Positions 1 through 5,772 of a stretch of DNA of 6,235 bases are shown here, piece by piece. Position 1 is the first letter of the stretch. Every line of letters begins with the position of its first letter. The notes below the pieces were generated by a model that made no database searches, was not told where the DNA came from, and saw nothing but the letters and a program-made list of their open reading frames with translations. The stretch is taken from NCBI GenBank assembly GCA_030600975.1, contig JAUVUL010000120.1:1-6235 (forward strand). Reading direction: 5' to 3'. Source of the DNA: Candidatus Aegiribacteria sp. (lineage in GTDB: Bacteria > Fermentibacterota > Fermentibacteria > Fermentibacterales > JCC-6). Both the position numbers and the translations under genes were made by a program.

Positions 1-38
1 AGCGCTTCGCAACGAGTACCTGTGATGAGTCCGGGTCT

Positions 39-77
39 AATGGCATTGATTCATCTCATGACAATGAATCTGCCATT
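39..77 (-). other. Imperfect hairpin across the stop codon of the beta-helix gene
   Basis: AATGGCA (39-45) pairs with TGCCATT (71-77), and GATTCAT (48-54) pairs with ATGAATC (64-70). This gives a 14-bp stem with a 2-nt bulge (46-47) and a 9-nt loop (55-63). The stop codon of the minus-strand gene is at 53-51, inside one arm. In the transcript no U-run follows the hairpin, so it is not a classical intrinsic terminator. It could protect the mRNA 3' end or aid termination. The 38 bases left of it show no assignable gene. Confidence 0.4.
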
Positions 78-1706
78 CATTGCCTCACCGGCGTTCAGCA
101 GGAACAGGTATATCCCATTCGGAACACTGTTCGTATTCCACCGATACTCGTCACCCCCTGTTTCGCCTGAGCTGTGCAGGAGTCTGCCCGTAATATCGAA
201 TAATTCAATTCTTGATCCGGCCTCCAGGCTGCTGAATACGATATAGTCCCCGTCTCTGTACACATTCAGCGTATGCGTGGTGCTGGATCCGAATCTTTCG
301 GCAATTCCGGTACTCTGATACTCATAAGCCCCTATGTCAAGAAAACCGTCGTTCGGTCTCGCTTCATACTGGCAATGCTTTACGTATTGAGCCAGCACGT
401 TGTGATCGGGAAGAACATCCGAATGAAGAAATGTTCCCGCATTTATACATTCTGAATTCCCTGCAAGGTGGAAATCCTCCGATGTCGGATTGTTGAATCC
501 GGGAAGGTCACCCGTAACCATCCCGCCTGAATTGATAACTGTTCCCTGAAATCCGCTCTGATGCGTTTCAACCCAGCCGGTCTTGAACCAGTTGTTTCTT
601 ATGTTCAGGATACCATTGACGTCCAGCAGCGCCAGTCTGTTTCCGCTGTCTGTCACATACACGATATTGTTTCTTGTATCCGCGTATTCATCATTCGTGG
701 ATAATCTGAAAAGAGTCGTATTCCCGCTGCGGTTGGATACTACTGTGTTGTTATAGAAATAAAGGGTTCCCTTCCTGTAGTAGTCAGGATTCGAACCGTC
801 TCCGCCGTAATGACATATCTGACCGTTTCCTTCGTTGTACTGCTCGATGAGGATATTACCGTAGACGAATGTTTCCGGATATGATGGATCATTGTAAATA
901 TCCGGATAAGATGAGTCCACGAGGTCCAGCTGCCTGTTGCCGTATTCTATCCAGTTGTATCTGATTACTGTACCGCAGGAGCGATCTTTCAGGTTGTTTC
1001 CGATGCATCCGTCTCTTAGTGGTCCGAAGTGGTTGTATTGAAAGATGATTCCGTGTGATTCAGTATAGTTGTTGTGATGATAGATGCTGCCCTCGATCCC
1101 GTTATCATATATATGGCAACATTCAATTGTTATACTGCCCGACTGGTGTGAAGCGAAGAAGCCGTTTCCGCAGTCGTGAAGAATGCAATTCCTGATCGTT
1201 ATATGCTCGCCCGAAACCACATATATCGAAGCGGCATTGTCAGAGTAATCTCCCGGCTGACCACTGTCATCCGTAAAGCTGAATGGAGACCGTCCACTTC
1301 TTATCTCCAGGTTCTCGATCACCAGATAATCAGGATCCTGGTTCGGGATACTTGACCCACCGAGATTGATGACTCCCCTTCCCTCAGACCAGTAATCCAG
1401 CTCCAGTCTTGTAATCGCATCTCGTCCGTCAATGACCGGTAGTTCACCTCCGGGACCCGGTACTCCCTGGAAAACGATATTCTCAGAAGCGGTACCCGAT
1501 CTGGCGATGACCCACTTTTCGCAGTATGGCTCCGCCCTGTAGTGAATGCGAACTGTGTCTCCCGGATCAAGATTTTCCAGTGGGACATCACCTATGTTCA
1601 CATAAGGCATCCCGGGACCTACTTCGTACACGAAAGCAAACAGGGTTCCCGATACAAACAGAAGACACAGGAATATGAGAGACCGGTTAGTTTTCCTTTC
1701 TGACAT
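51..1706 (-). CDS. Secreted right-handed parallel beta-helix protein with T9SS-like C-terminal sorting domain
   Basis: A 551-residue exported protein. It starts at ATG 1706 with a good ribosome site (GAGAGG at 1719-1714, 7-nt spacing). Residues 1-24 form a signal peptide: a basic start, a hydrophobic core from about 9 to 22, and a likely cut after LFA. Residues 46-95 carry a segment typical of beta-helix proteins (DPGDTV, then GVPGPGGELPVIDG). Repeated beta-helix rungs run from about 120 to 420, recognisable as IENLEIR, ITIRNCILHDCGNG, ITIECCHIYDNG, TVIRYNWIEYG, LYFYNNTVV and LNIRNNWF. DFHLAGNSECINAG (411-424) and DGFLDIGAYEY (453-463) close the helix. Residues 478-551 look like a T9SS type A sorting or FlgD-like Ig domain (ELFDITGRLL, then NGIYLFLL, ending FIVMR). 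Such proteins are exported and anchored or released at the cell surface. Many bind or cleave polysaccharides, but no lyase catalytic set could be assigned, so substrate and activity remain unknown. It is probably co-transcribed with the upstream peptidase gene, since no separate promoter was seen in the 58-bp gap. Confidence 0.9.
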   Translation of the reverse strand: MSERKTNRSLIFLCLLFVSGTLFAFVYEVGPGMPYVNIGDVPLENLDPGDTVRIHYRAEPYCEKWVIARSGTASENIVFQGVPGPGGELPVIDGRDAITRLELDYWSEGRGVINLGGSSIPNQDPDYLVIENLEIRSGRSPFSFTDDSGQPGDYSDNAASIYVVSGEHITIRNCILHDCGNGFFASHQSGSITIECCHIYDNGIEGSIYHHNNYTESHGIIFQYNHFGPLRDGCIGNNLKDRSCGTVIRYNWIEYGNRQLDLVDSSYPDIYNDPSYPETFVYGNILIEQYNEGNGQICHYGGDGSNPDYYRKGTLYFYNNTVVSNRSGNTTLFRLSTNDEYADTRNNIVYVTDSGNRLALLDVNGILNIRNNWFKTGWVETHQSGFQGTVINSGGMVTGDLPGFNNPTSEDFHLAGNSECINAGTFLHSDVLPDHNVLAQYVKHCQYEARPNDGFLDIGAYEYQSTGIAERFGSSTTHTLNVYRDGDYIVFSSLEAGSRIELFDITGRLLHSSGETGGDEYRWNTNSVPNGIYLFLLNAGEAMNGRFIVMR

Positions 1707-1764
1707 TTACTTTCCTCTCAAGAAATTGCTGACTGGAATCCGATGATCTTGTGGATCCCACTGA

Positions 1765-2799
1765 TTATCTGCTAACGTACGCCTTTATCAGATCAATGGT
1801 CGTCCTGAGAGCTTTCTCATGCGTTCTTTCCATCGCATGCGAGGAATCGACTCCAGGGCCTATAAGGCCATGCCTGACATCAAGACCCGCCTTAAGCGCT
1901 ACCGCTGCATCAGATCCGTAGTGCGGGAACGTATCGACCGCGTACGGAATGGATTCAGCCTTCGCCACTTCTATCAGTTCCTTTGTCAGTAGATAATTGA
2001 ATGGCCCGGTGCTGTCTGCAGCGCAGATAGTTACCTTATCTTCTGAGGATTCCCGTCCTGGTCCGGCAACACCCATATCGACGGCAATAAACTCCCTTAG
2101 GTTTTCTGGAAGGAAACCCGCGGCGCCATGACCTACTTCCTCGTATCCGGTTATCAGGAAATGAAGCGTATACGAAGGAATTATTGCATTGGAAACAAGT
2201 TCACCGGCAACCTGGATAAGAACGGCCACGCCGGCCTTGTCATCAATGTGTCTTGATTTAATGAACCCGGATTCCGTCAGGACCGGTCTGGGATCGAAAT
2301 GAATGTAATTCCCGACGGATATTCCCAATTTCCTTACATCTTCCCCTTTAGACACCTCCTCATCAAGCCTTACATACATATTCTTTTTCTTGCGCTTTAC
2401 CGATGCGTCTTCAATTCCATGTGCATGAACGGATGTACTGTCAAACAGAATGGTTCCACCGAAAAGCTTTCCATCCCACGTTTCAATCCAGCAGTATTCT
2501 CCCTCAATGCTGGACATTGTAAAGGAGCCGACGGATCGCAGGGTAATTTTCCCATCTACTTTTTCAATTCCGCTTACCATGCCGCCCAGAGTATCCATAT
2601 GAGCTGCGAGTACAATACCTTCATCACTTCTTCCCTTTAGCGTAGCAAGAAGGCTTCCCTTTCTGGTTACCGCCGTCTCCAGTCCGAGTTCTTTGAATCG
2701 TTCTTCGATGATTCTCATGGCTTCCTCTGTATGGCCGGAAACACTTCTGGTCCTGAGGAGTTCCAGGAGAATGCCCGTAACCGCTGATTCTGTATTCAT
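1765..2799 (-). CDS. M42 family metallo-aminopeptidase (glutamyl aminopeptidase/endoglucanase-like fold)
   Basis: A 344-residue cytosolic peptidase, close to the usual family length of about 340-360. M42 enzymes are two-metal aminopeptidases, often forming TET-type dodecamers, that trim peptides from protein breakdown. Every expected ligand or catalytic position is visible, numbered from ATG 2799: His67 and Asp69 in AAHMDTLGG, Asp186 in SRHIDDKAG, Glu220/Glu221 in GYEEVGHG, Asp241 in VDMG, and His321 in DSSHAMERTH. The HMDTLGGMV and ESGFIKSRHIDDKAGVA segments recall the subfamily that includes the M42 peptidase of the NAGGN osmoprotectant cluster and YhfE-like proteins. No NAGGN biosynthetic gene is present here, so that role is not supported. 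The reading frame extends five codons upstream to TTG 2814, but AAAGG at 2811-2807 sits 7 nt before ATG 2799 and favours the ATG. The gene lies 58 bp upstream of the beta-helix gene on the same strand and diverges from the anchored-protein gene. It looks intact and active. Confidence 0.93.
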   Translation of the reverse strand: MNTESAVTGILLELLRTRSVSGHTEEAMRIIEERFKELGLETAVTRKGSLLATLKGRSDEGIVLAAHMDTLGGMVSGIEKVDGKITLRSVGSFTMSSIEGEYCWIETWDGKLFGGTILFDSTSVHAHGIEDASVKRKKKNMYVRLDEEVSKGEDVRKLGISVGNYIHFDPRPVLTESGFIKSRHIDDKAGVAVLIQVAGELVSNAIIPSYTLHFLITGYEEVGHGAAGFLPENLREFIAVDMGVAGPGRESSEDKVTICAADSTGPFNYLLTKELIEVAKAESIPYAVDTFPHYGSDAAVALKAGLDVRHGLIGPGVDSSHAMERTHEKALRTTIDLIKAYVSR

Positions 2800-2806
2800 G
2801 GGGCTG

Positions 2807-2811
2807 CCTTT
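2807..2811 (-). promoter_or_regulatory. Ribosome binding site that sets the M42 peptidase start
   Basis: AAAGG on the minus strand lies 7 nt upstream of ATG 2799. Using the longer in-frame TTG start at 2814 would place this site inside the coding region, so ATG 2799 is preferred. Confidence 0.6.
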
Positions 2812-2844
2812 CAAATGATACAGCGAATAAAGCTGGATTATGAA

Positions 2845-2897
2845 TTCAAGGGTTCCTGTAAGAAGAAATTATAATCATATTTCCTATATGATGAAAA
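2845..2897. promoter_or_regulatory. Candidate bidirectional promoter with palindromic -10 (ATTATAAT)
   Basis: The self-complementary octamer ATTATAAT at 2868-2875 provides a perfect TATAAT on the plus strand (2870-2875) and another on the minus strand (2873-2868). It lies between two divergent genes. On the minus strand TTTTCA (2897-2892) sits 18 nt upstream and matches 4 of 6 of the -35 consensus. On the plus strand TTCAAG (2845-2850) sits 19 nt upstream and matches 3 of 6. Predicted minus transcripts would begin near 2861, giving the peptidase a leader of about 60 nt. Plus transcripts would begin near 2882, just before ATG 2888. Divergent transcription from symmetric -10 elements is known in bacteria. 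Use here is inferred, and the weak -35 matches limit confidence. Confidence 0.4.
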
Positions 2898-3652
2898 ACA
2901 GACGTAGAAAGAAATACTTGAAGTACCTCAGCCTGATCCTTCCATTCGCGCTGCCGGCTGCTGTTTTTGTGATCTGGCTTGCTTCACAGTGCAACGGACA
3001 GGAACAGAATCCCCTTCATATAGTTGCCTCCATGAATCTTGAAGGCGGCAGGACCACAACTTTCTCGACAATCCTTCCCGATGGCAACCAGGCCGTTTGG
3101 GAGTGTTCTCACGGAACATTCATAGAATCCGGTGATATCGTTGCCATGGGTAGAAGCGTGACATGGCAGCCTTACGCGGGCCTTGAGGATTCTGTCTCGA
3201 TAATCATAACAACTCCCACCGTTTCGGATACGGTCAGGTTCCTTCCTGTAATACCTGATGTTGTTCCTTCGGTAACCGTTTCCGCCGCCTATCATCTTTG
3301 TATCCTTGAGCGGGCCAGAAGTATTCAGATGGCTCCCGGGATATACAGGGCCGTTTCAAAGGGAGATGCTCTCAGTGGATACGATGGTCTTGTTATCCTG
3401 ATATTGAAGACACATGGTGGGTACCGGGAAGCCTTTGGAATGCTTCCAGGTGATACGCTCATACTGTCACTTCCCCTTGGCGGGATCATACAGGCAACAG
3501 GCCTTGATACCATGGAAGATGCCATGGACAATAAGGGAAATATCCAGATAGTCTTTGAAATACTTGAGGAAACTACTCGAACCGAGCCGATGGAAGCAGG
3601 ATTCTCATCTGAACCTCCGCAGGAAACCTCTCCTTCTGGAGAACAACCATAG
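2888..3652 (+). CDS. Membrane-anchored or exported protein of unknown function
   Basis: A 254-residue product if it starts at ATG 2888. An in-frame ATG at 2840 would add 16 residues, and a second ATG at 2891 is also possible. No start has a good ribosome site. I prefer 2888 because it begins directly with a very basic segment (KNRRRKKYLKY) followed by a hydrophobic stretch (about 13-32), a standard signal-anchor, and because a -10 candidate lies within the longer version. About residues 40-115 read like an Ig-type beta domain (VWECSHGTF, then GRSVTWQPY, then DSVSIIIT). About residues 120-227 look like a second beta-rich domain (GMLPGDTLILSLPLGG, then DAMDNKGNIQIVFEIL) that faintly recalls small carbohydrate-binding modules with a DNxG ending. 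Residues 228-254 are a Pro/Ser/Glu-rich tail encoded partly by the strand opposite the comEC 3' end. I do not recognise the family. Location is most likely the periplasmic face of the inner membrane. It is divergent from the M42 gene and convergent with comEC. Confidence 0.7.
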   Translation: MMKNRRRKKYLKYLSLILPFALPAAVFVIWLASQCNGQEQNPLHIVASMNLEGGRTTTFSTILPDGNQAVWECSHGTFIESGDIVAMGRSVTWQPYAGLEDSVSIIITTPTVSDTVRFLPVIPDVVPSVTVSAAYHLCILERARSIQMAPGIYRAVSKGDALSGYDGLVILILKTHGGYREAFGMLPGDTLILSLPLGGIIQATGLDTMEDAMDNKGNIQIVFEILEETTRTEPMEAGFSSEPPQETSPSGEQP

Positions 3653-4900
3653 AGCAACAAGGCAGAGGGGCCACAGCCAGAACATCCATTTCTGAAAAAC
3701 GATCCTGCCTGATTCCAGAATTTCCAGAGCAGCAAGCCAGATGAATACGACCCATTCAGATAATACTGATGCTGCCGATGCGAACGGCCACAGAAGTGTC
3801 AGGAATCCGGTGATCATGGTTGCAAGCATGAAGGGGACCGAGATGACAGTCGCAACAGGGGCCACAGGGCTGAGGCTGCCGTACCTGAACGAAACCAGCG
3901 GAGCCAGGGCAGTACTGACTACCAGACCCGCATACGCTATTGAAAGTATCCAGCCTGCCTTGCAGCGGAACTTCCTTCCAAGAATTATCAGGCTCAGGAC
4001 TGCGCCGAATGACATCTGTGCTCCCGTATCATTGAGAACATCACCCAGAGATACAGCAGTGAGTATTATCACCGCAACTGACCATACAAAGAGAAGATCA
4101 GGCCTTCTACCTGATGAATACCATACTACAAGTACAAGCAGAAGCATAAGCCCTGCCCTTAGTGTAGACGCCCTAGCGCCCGATACGAAAACGTAAATGA
4201 AAGTTGTTAGAATAACTGCAAGTATCGAAATCCACCCTTTTCCGAACAGCTTTCGAAATATGATCAGCATTACACCCGAAAGAATCCCTACATGCAGTCC
4301 CGAGAGAGCCAGTAGATGAGAAGTACCTGTATCCCTGAAAGTCCGGCGTACCGACTGGGACACCTGCCCCCTCTCTCCCACAAGAAGTGCTGATGCAAGT
4401 GAACTTGTTTCGCGAGATGCAATTCTTCCGGATAAACTTAAGCTGACAGCTTTCCGGATACGATCCTGCAGCAGGGATGAGGGAATCGGGTAGAATGTGT
4501 AACTTTCCATGAATCCTTCGTTTATTGAGCCTATTATTATTACTGAATCCCCCCTTCTGACAGATTGCGCAAGCTGTCTGTCGGATGCCCAGACGGTGTT
4601 CCACGCATCGTTAGCAAGAATTGCTCCAGCTGTTGTAGTCGTTTCAACTCTGCAGGACCATACGCCCCCCATATGTATTGTGTCAGGGCTGACCTCGTTG
4701 CGGAAATCATAAAGGTATGCACCTGCAAGAAATGAGGCCGAACAGAGAACAACAATGCCGGTTCTTCGAAGACCAGCGGCAACGAGGACTATCCCGGCGG
4801 GAATCGCGACGACCCATATTTGAGAGAAGCACTGAGAAGGTGTATAATATCCTGCCAGAAAAAGAACCGTGAACAGGAAGAGTGTTTTGTTTAAAACCAT
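3605..4900 (-). CDS. comEC: Compact ComEC/Rec2-family DNA uptake channel lacking the metallo-beta-lactamase domain
   Basis: A 431-residue polytopic inner-membrane protein. ComEC forms the channel through which single-stranded DNA enters the cytoplasm during natural transformation. The family signature HLLALSGLHVGI is at residues 195-206, followed by SGARASTLRAG (240-250) in the conserved competence domain. Hydrophobic segments occur at about 5-20, 28-64 (two) and then repeatedly from about 203 to 420. Residues about 65-140 between them (GGVWSCRVETT, then RRGDSVIIIGSI) fit the soluble OB-like N-terminal domain. The protein ends at SRRRGFLRRFR, directly after the last membrane segment, so the C-terminal metallo-beta-lactamase-like domain of full-length (about 750-residue) ComEC is absent. 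Compact forms without it are known in other bacteria. The start at ATG 4900 has GAAGG at 4909-4905 with a short 4-nt spacing. No other competence gene is in the window. The last 48 bp overlap the convergent anchored-protein gene, and the 5' end may overlap the divergent methyltransferase gene. Confidence 0.9.
   Translation of the reverse strand: MVLNKTLFLFTVLFLAGYYTPSQCFSQIWVVAIPAGIVLVAAGLRRTGIVVLCSASFLAGAYLYDFRNEVSPDTIHMGGVWSCRVETTTTAGAILANDAWNTVWASDRQLAQSVRRGDSVIIIGSINEGFMESYTFYPIPSSLLQDRIRKAVSLSLSGRIASRETSSLASALLVGERGQVSQSVRRTFRDTGTSHLLALSGLHVGILSGVMLIIFRKLFGKGWISILAVILTTFIYVFVSGARASTLRAGLMLLLVLVVWYSSGRRPDLLFVWSVAVIILTAVSLGDVLNDTGAQMSFGAVLSLIILGRKFRCKAGWILSIAYAGLVVSTALAPLVSFRYGSLSPVAPVATVISVPFMLATMITGFLTLLWPFASAASVLSEWVVFIWLAALEILESGRIVFQKWMFWLWPLCLVALWLFSRRRGFLRRFR
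4820..4848 (+). promoter_or_regulatory. Near-consensus sigma70-type promoter for the SpoU/TrmH gene, inside comEC
   Basis: TTGAGA (4820-4825) and TATAAT (4843-4848) are separated by exactly 17 nt and match 11 of 12 consensus positions. Initiation is expected near 4855, 14 nt before the GTG at 4869. The element lies in the antisense strand of the comEC 5' coding region (its Gly-Tyr-Tyr-Thr codons), so it would also make RNA antisense to the comEC start. Position and orientation fit the downstream plus-strand gene. Activity is inferred from the match alone. Confidence 0.6.
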
Positions 4901-5420
4901 TGTGCCTTCAGTTTACTCAGAATCCCTCTGCAGTTCAAGTGGTATGCCTTTGTTTTTACTGGATAACCTGCGAAGTGCATTCAATGTAGGATCCGTTTTC
5001 AGGACAGCGGAAGCGGTATGGCCTGCCGCGGTGTTCCTGACAGGTATATGCTGCAGACCGGGGAACCGGAAGCTCAGTCATACATCAAGGGGAACATATG
5101 CTGTTGTTCCGTGGAGATATTTCAGTAGAGCTCTGGATGCTGCAATATGGGCAAAAGATAGCGGTCGAATGCTTGTGGCCGTAGAGAATTCAAGCGATGC
5201 CGTTCCTGTCTGGGAAGCGCGTTTCGAGCTTTCAAGCGCGTTCATGCTGGGTAATGAAGCGGATGGACTGAATCCTGATATTGCCGGGATGGCTGATATC
5301 AGCATCTGTTTTCCACAATCTGGAATAAGGAAATGTATCAATGTATCGAGTATAGCGGCTGTTATCGCTTCGGAGATTCAACGAAGAAAATGGCTTGAAT
5401 CGACTGGACTTAGTATCTAA
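4869..5420 (+). CDS. SpoU/TrmH family RNA 2'-O-ribose methyltransferase
   Basis: Up to 183 residues, a single SpoU (SPOUT knot) domain. These enzymes use S-adenosylmethionine to methylate the ribose 2'-OH of tRNA or rRNA in the cytoplasm. The three family motifs appear in order: LLDNLRSAFNVGSVFRTAEA (30-49, with the conserved Asn and Arg), AFMLGNEADGL (124-134, with the conserved Glu), and SGIRKCINVSSIAAVIASEI (151-170, the AdoMet-binding knot). The length matches short stand-alone members such as TrmH/TrmL-like proteins, without the N-terminal RNA-binding extension of RlmB. The target nucleotide cannot be told from the sequence. The start is uncertain. GTG 4869 gives 183 residues, lies just after a strong promoter candidate, and overlaps the comEC 5' end by 32 bp. 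ATG 4944 gives 158 residues, begins right at motif 1 and removes the overlap. Neither has a clear ribosome site. I list the longer form because of the promoter position. Confidence 0.88.
   Translation: MNRKSVLFKTIVPSVYSESLCSSSGMPLFLLDNLRSAFNVGSVFRTAEAVWPAAVFLTGICCRPGNRKLSHTSRGTYAVVPWRYFSRALDAAIWAKDSGRMLVAVENSSDAVPVWEARFELSSAFMLGNEADGLNPDIAGMADISICFPQSGIRKCINVSSIAAVIASEIQRRKWLESTGLSI
4910..4938 (-). promoter_or_regulatory. Candidate comEC promoter with -10 very close to the start codon
   Basis: On the minus strand TTGAAC (4938-4933) and TAAACT (4915-4910) are 17 nt apart and match 8 of 12 consensus positions. Only 9 nt separate the -10 from ATG 4900. Predicted initiation near 4903 would leave a leader of only a few bases and would exclude the GAAGG ribosome site. 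Either comEC is read nearly leaderless or the real promoter lies further upstream. The same -10 variant, TAAACT, occurs in the candidate at 5529-5557. Confidence 0.3.
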
Positions 5421-5528
5421 CCTGCTTTTAGCAGCTTATTCATTTATAACATCAATACATACTCCATCCGAATCATTTTCCGGAAATATCCAGTCAGAAT
5501 CGATGCCAGAATTACAGGAACATCTCCC

Positions 5529-5557
5529 TTGACACCACCTCACCTTTATGCTAAACT
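5529..5557 (+). promoter_or_regulatory. Candidate sigma70-type promoter for the FG-GAP/VCBS gene
   Basis: A perfect TTGACA (5529-5534) is followed after exactly 17 nt by TAAACT (5552-5557), which matches 4 of 6 of the -10 consensus. Initiation is expected near 5564, giving a leader of about 209 nt that would contain the whole palindromic element before the ribosome site of the gene at 5773. Confidence 0.45.
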
Positions 5558-5632
5558 GAACTTACAGGCATAAATACAGCATCATCAGAATAAGTGGTTA
5601 AGATCGAGTACGAAGCTAAAGATCTGCATAAA

Positions 5633-5746
5633 TTAAATAGGGACGGAGGCTTTTTATTTGTGATCATGAAATAATATGACCATAACATTGACGTTAGATA
5701 CATATTATTCACGTTTATGGAATAAATAGCCTCCGTCCCTATTTAA
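5633..5746. repeat. 114-bp near-palindrome, probable MITE or REP-like mobile element
   Basis: The terminal arms 5633-5658 and 5721-5746 are inverted repeats identical at 25 of 26 positions, beginning TTAAATAGGGACGGAGGCT. The single mismatch is at 5652 against 5727. Inside them AATAATATG (5670-5678) pairs with CATATTATT (5701-5709), so the centre can extend the cruciform or RNA hairpin. The 22-nt centre carries TAAC/GTTA. No transposase is encoded. Terminal GGGACGG-type palindromes of this size are typical of non-autonomous elements and RAYT (TnpA-REP)-associated repeats. That link is from memory of such elements, not from a search. The outermost TTAA on both sides could be part of the repeat or a TTAA target duplication, which cannot be distinguished because TTAA is self-complementary. 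The right end lies 12 bp before the ribosome site of the next gene. Confidence 0.75.
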
Positions 5747-5758
5747 CTGGTCAGGCTT

Positions 5759-5764
5759 GAGGAG
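5759..5764 (+). promoter_or_regulatory. Strong ribosome binding site for the FG-GAP/VCBS gene
   Basis: GAGGAG sits 8 nt upstream of ATG 5773. It is the strongest ribosome site in the window and fixes the start of the last gene. Confidence 0.8.
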
Positions 5765-5772
5765 TCAGCACC

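Larger units (their letters stand above)
5421..5772. other. 352-bp intergenic region without a supported gene
   Basis: It holds a short CTGCT/AGCAG hairpin just after the methyltransferase stop (5422-5434), a 10-bp perfect palindrome TTTCCGGAAA (5477-5486), a promoter candidate (5529-5557), a 114-bp near-palindrome (5633-5746) and the ribosome site of the next gene. No tRNA, convincing small protein gene or CRISPR repeat is visible. A 26-codon frame from GTG 5594 to TAA 5674 is considered too weak to call. Confidence 0.6.

Noticed and set aside
22..455. Plus-strand open frames opposite the beta-helix gene
   Set aside because: They lie antisense to a strongly supported gene, have no ribosome sites and show no recognisable protein features.
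1751..1761. GTGG-ATC-CCAC mini-palindrome between the peptidase and beta-helix genes as a terminator
   Set aside because: The stem is 4 bp with no T-tract. The 58-bp gap more likely lies within one transcript.
2976..2994. Lipobox (LASQC) in the anchored protein at 2888-3652
   Set aside because: Gln directly before the Cys is atypical for signal peptidase II, and the hydrophobic run fits a signal-anchor better.
3741..4196. 151-codon plus-strand frame opposite comEC, and 143-codon alternative minus frame at 4173-4604
   Set aside because: Both are shadows of comEC, whose competence-domain motifs and membrane segments run through the same region. Their translations show no coherent domain.
5422..5434. 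CTGCT-TTT-AGCAG hairpin after the methyltransferase stop as an intrinsic terminator
   Set aside because: The stem is only 5 bp and is followed by CTTATTCATTT, not a run of T.
5477..5486. TTTCCGGAAA perfect palindrome as an operator
   Set aside because: Ten-base palindromes arise by chance, and there is no second copy or regulator nearby to support an operator.
5594..5674. A 26-codon frame (GTG to TAA) beginning VKIEYEAKDLHKLN and running into the left arm of the palindrome
   Set aside because: No ribosome site, a stop codon directly before the GTG, and the second half lies within the repeat. It could be a remnant of a disrupted gene, but nothing supports that.
5688..5708. TTGACG and TATTAT inside the palindrome centre as a promoter
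   Set aside because: The spacing is only 9 nt, too short for a sigma70-type promoter.
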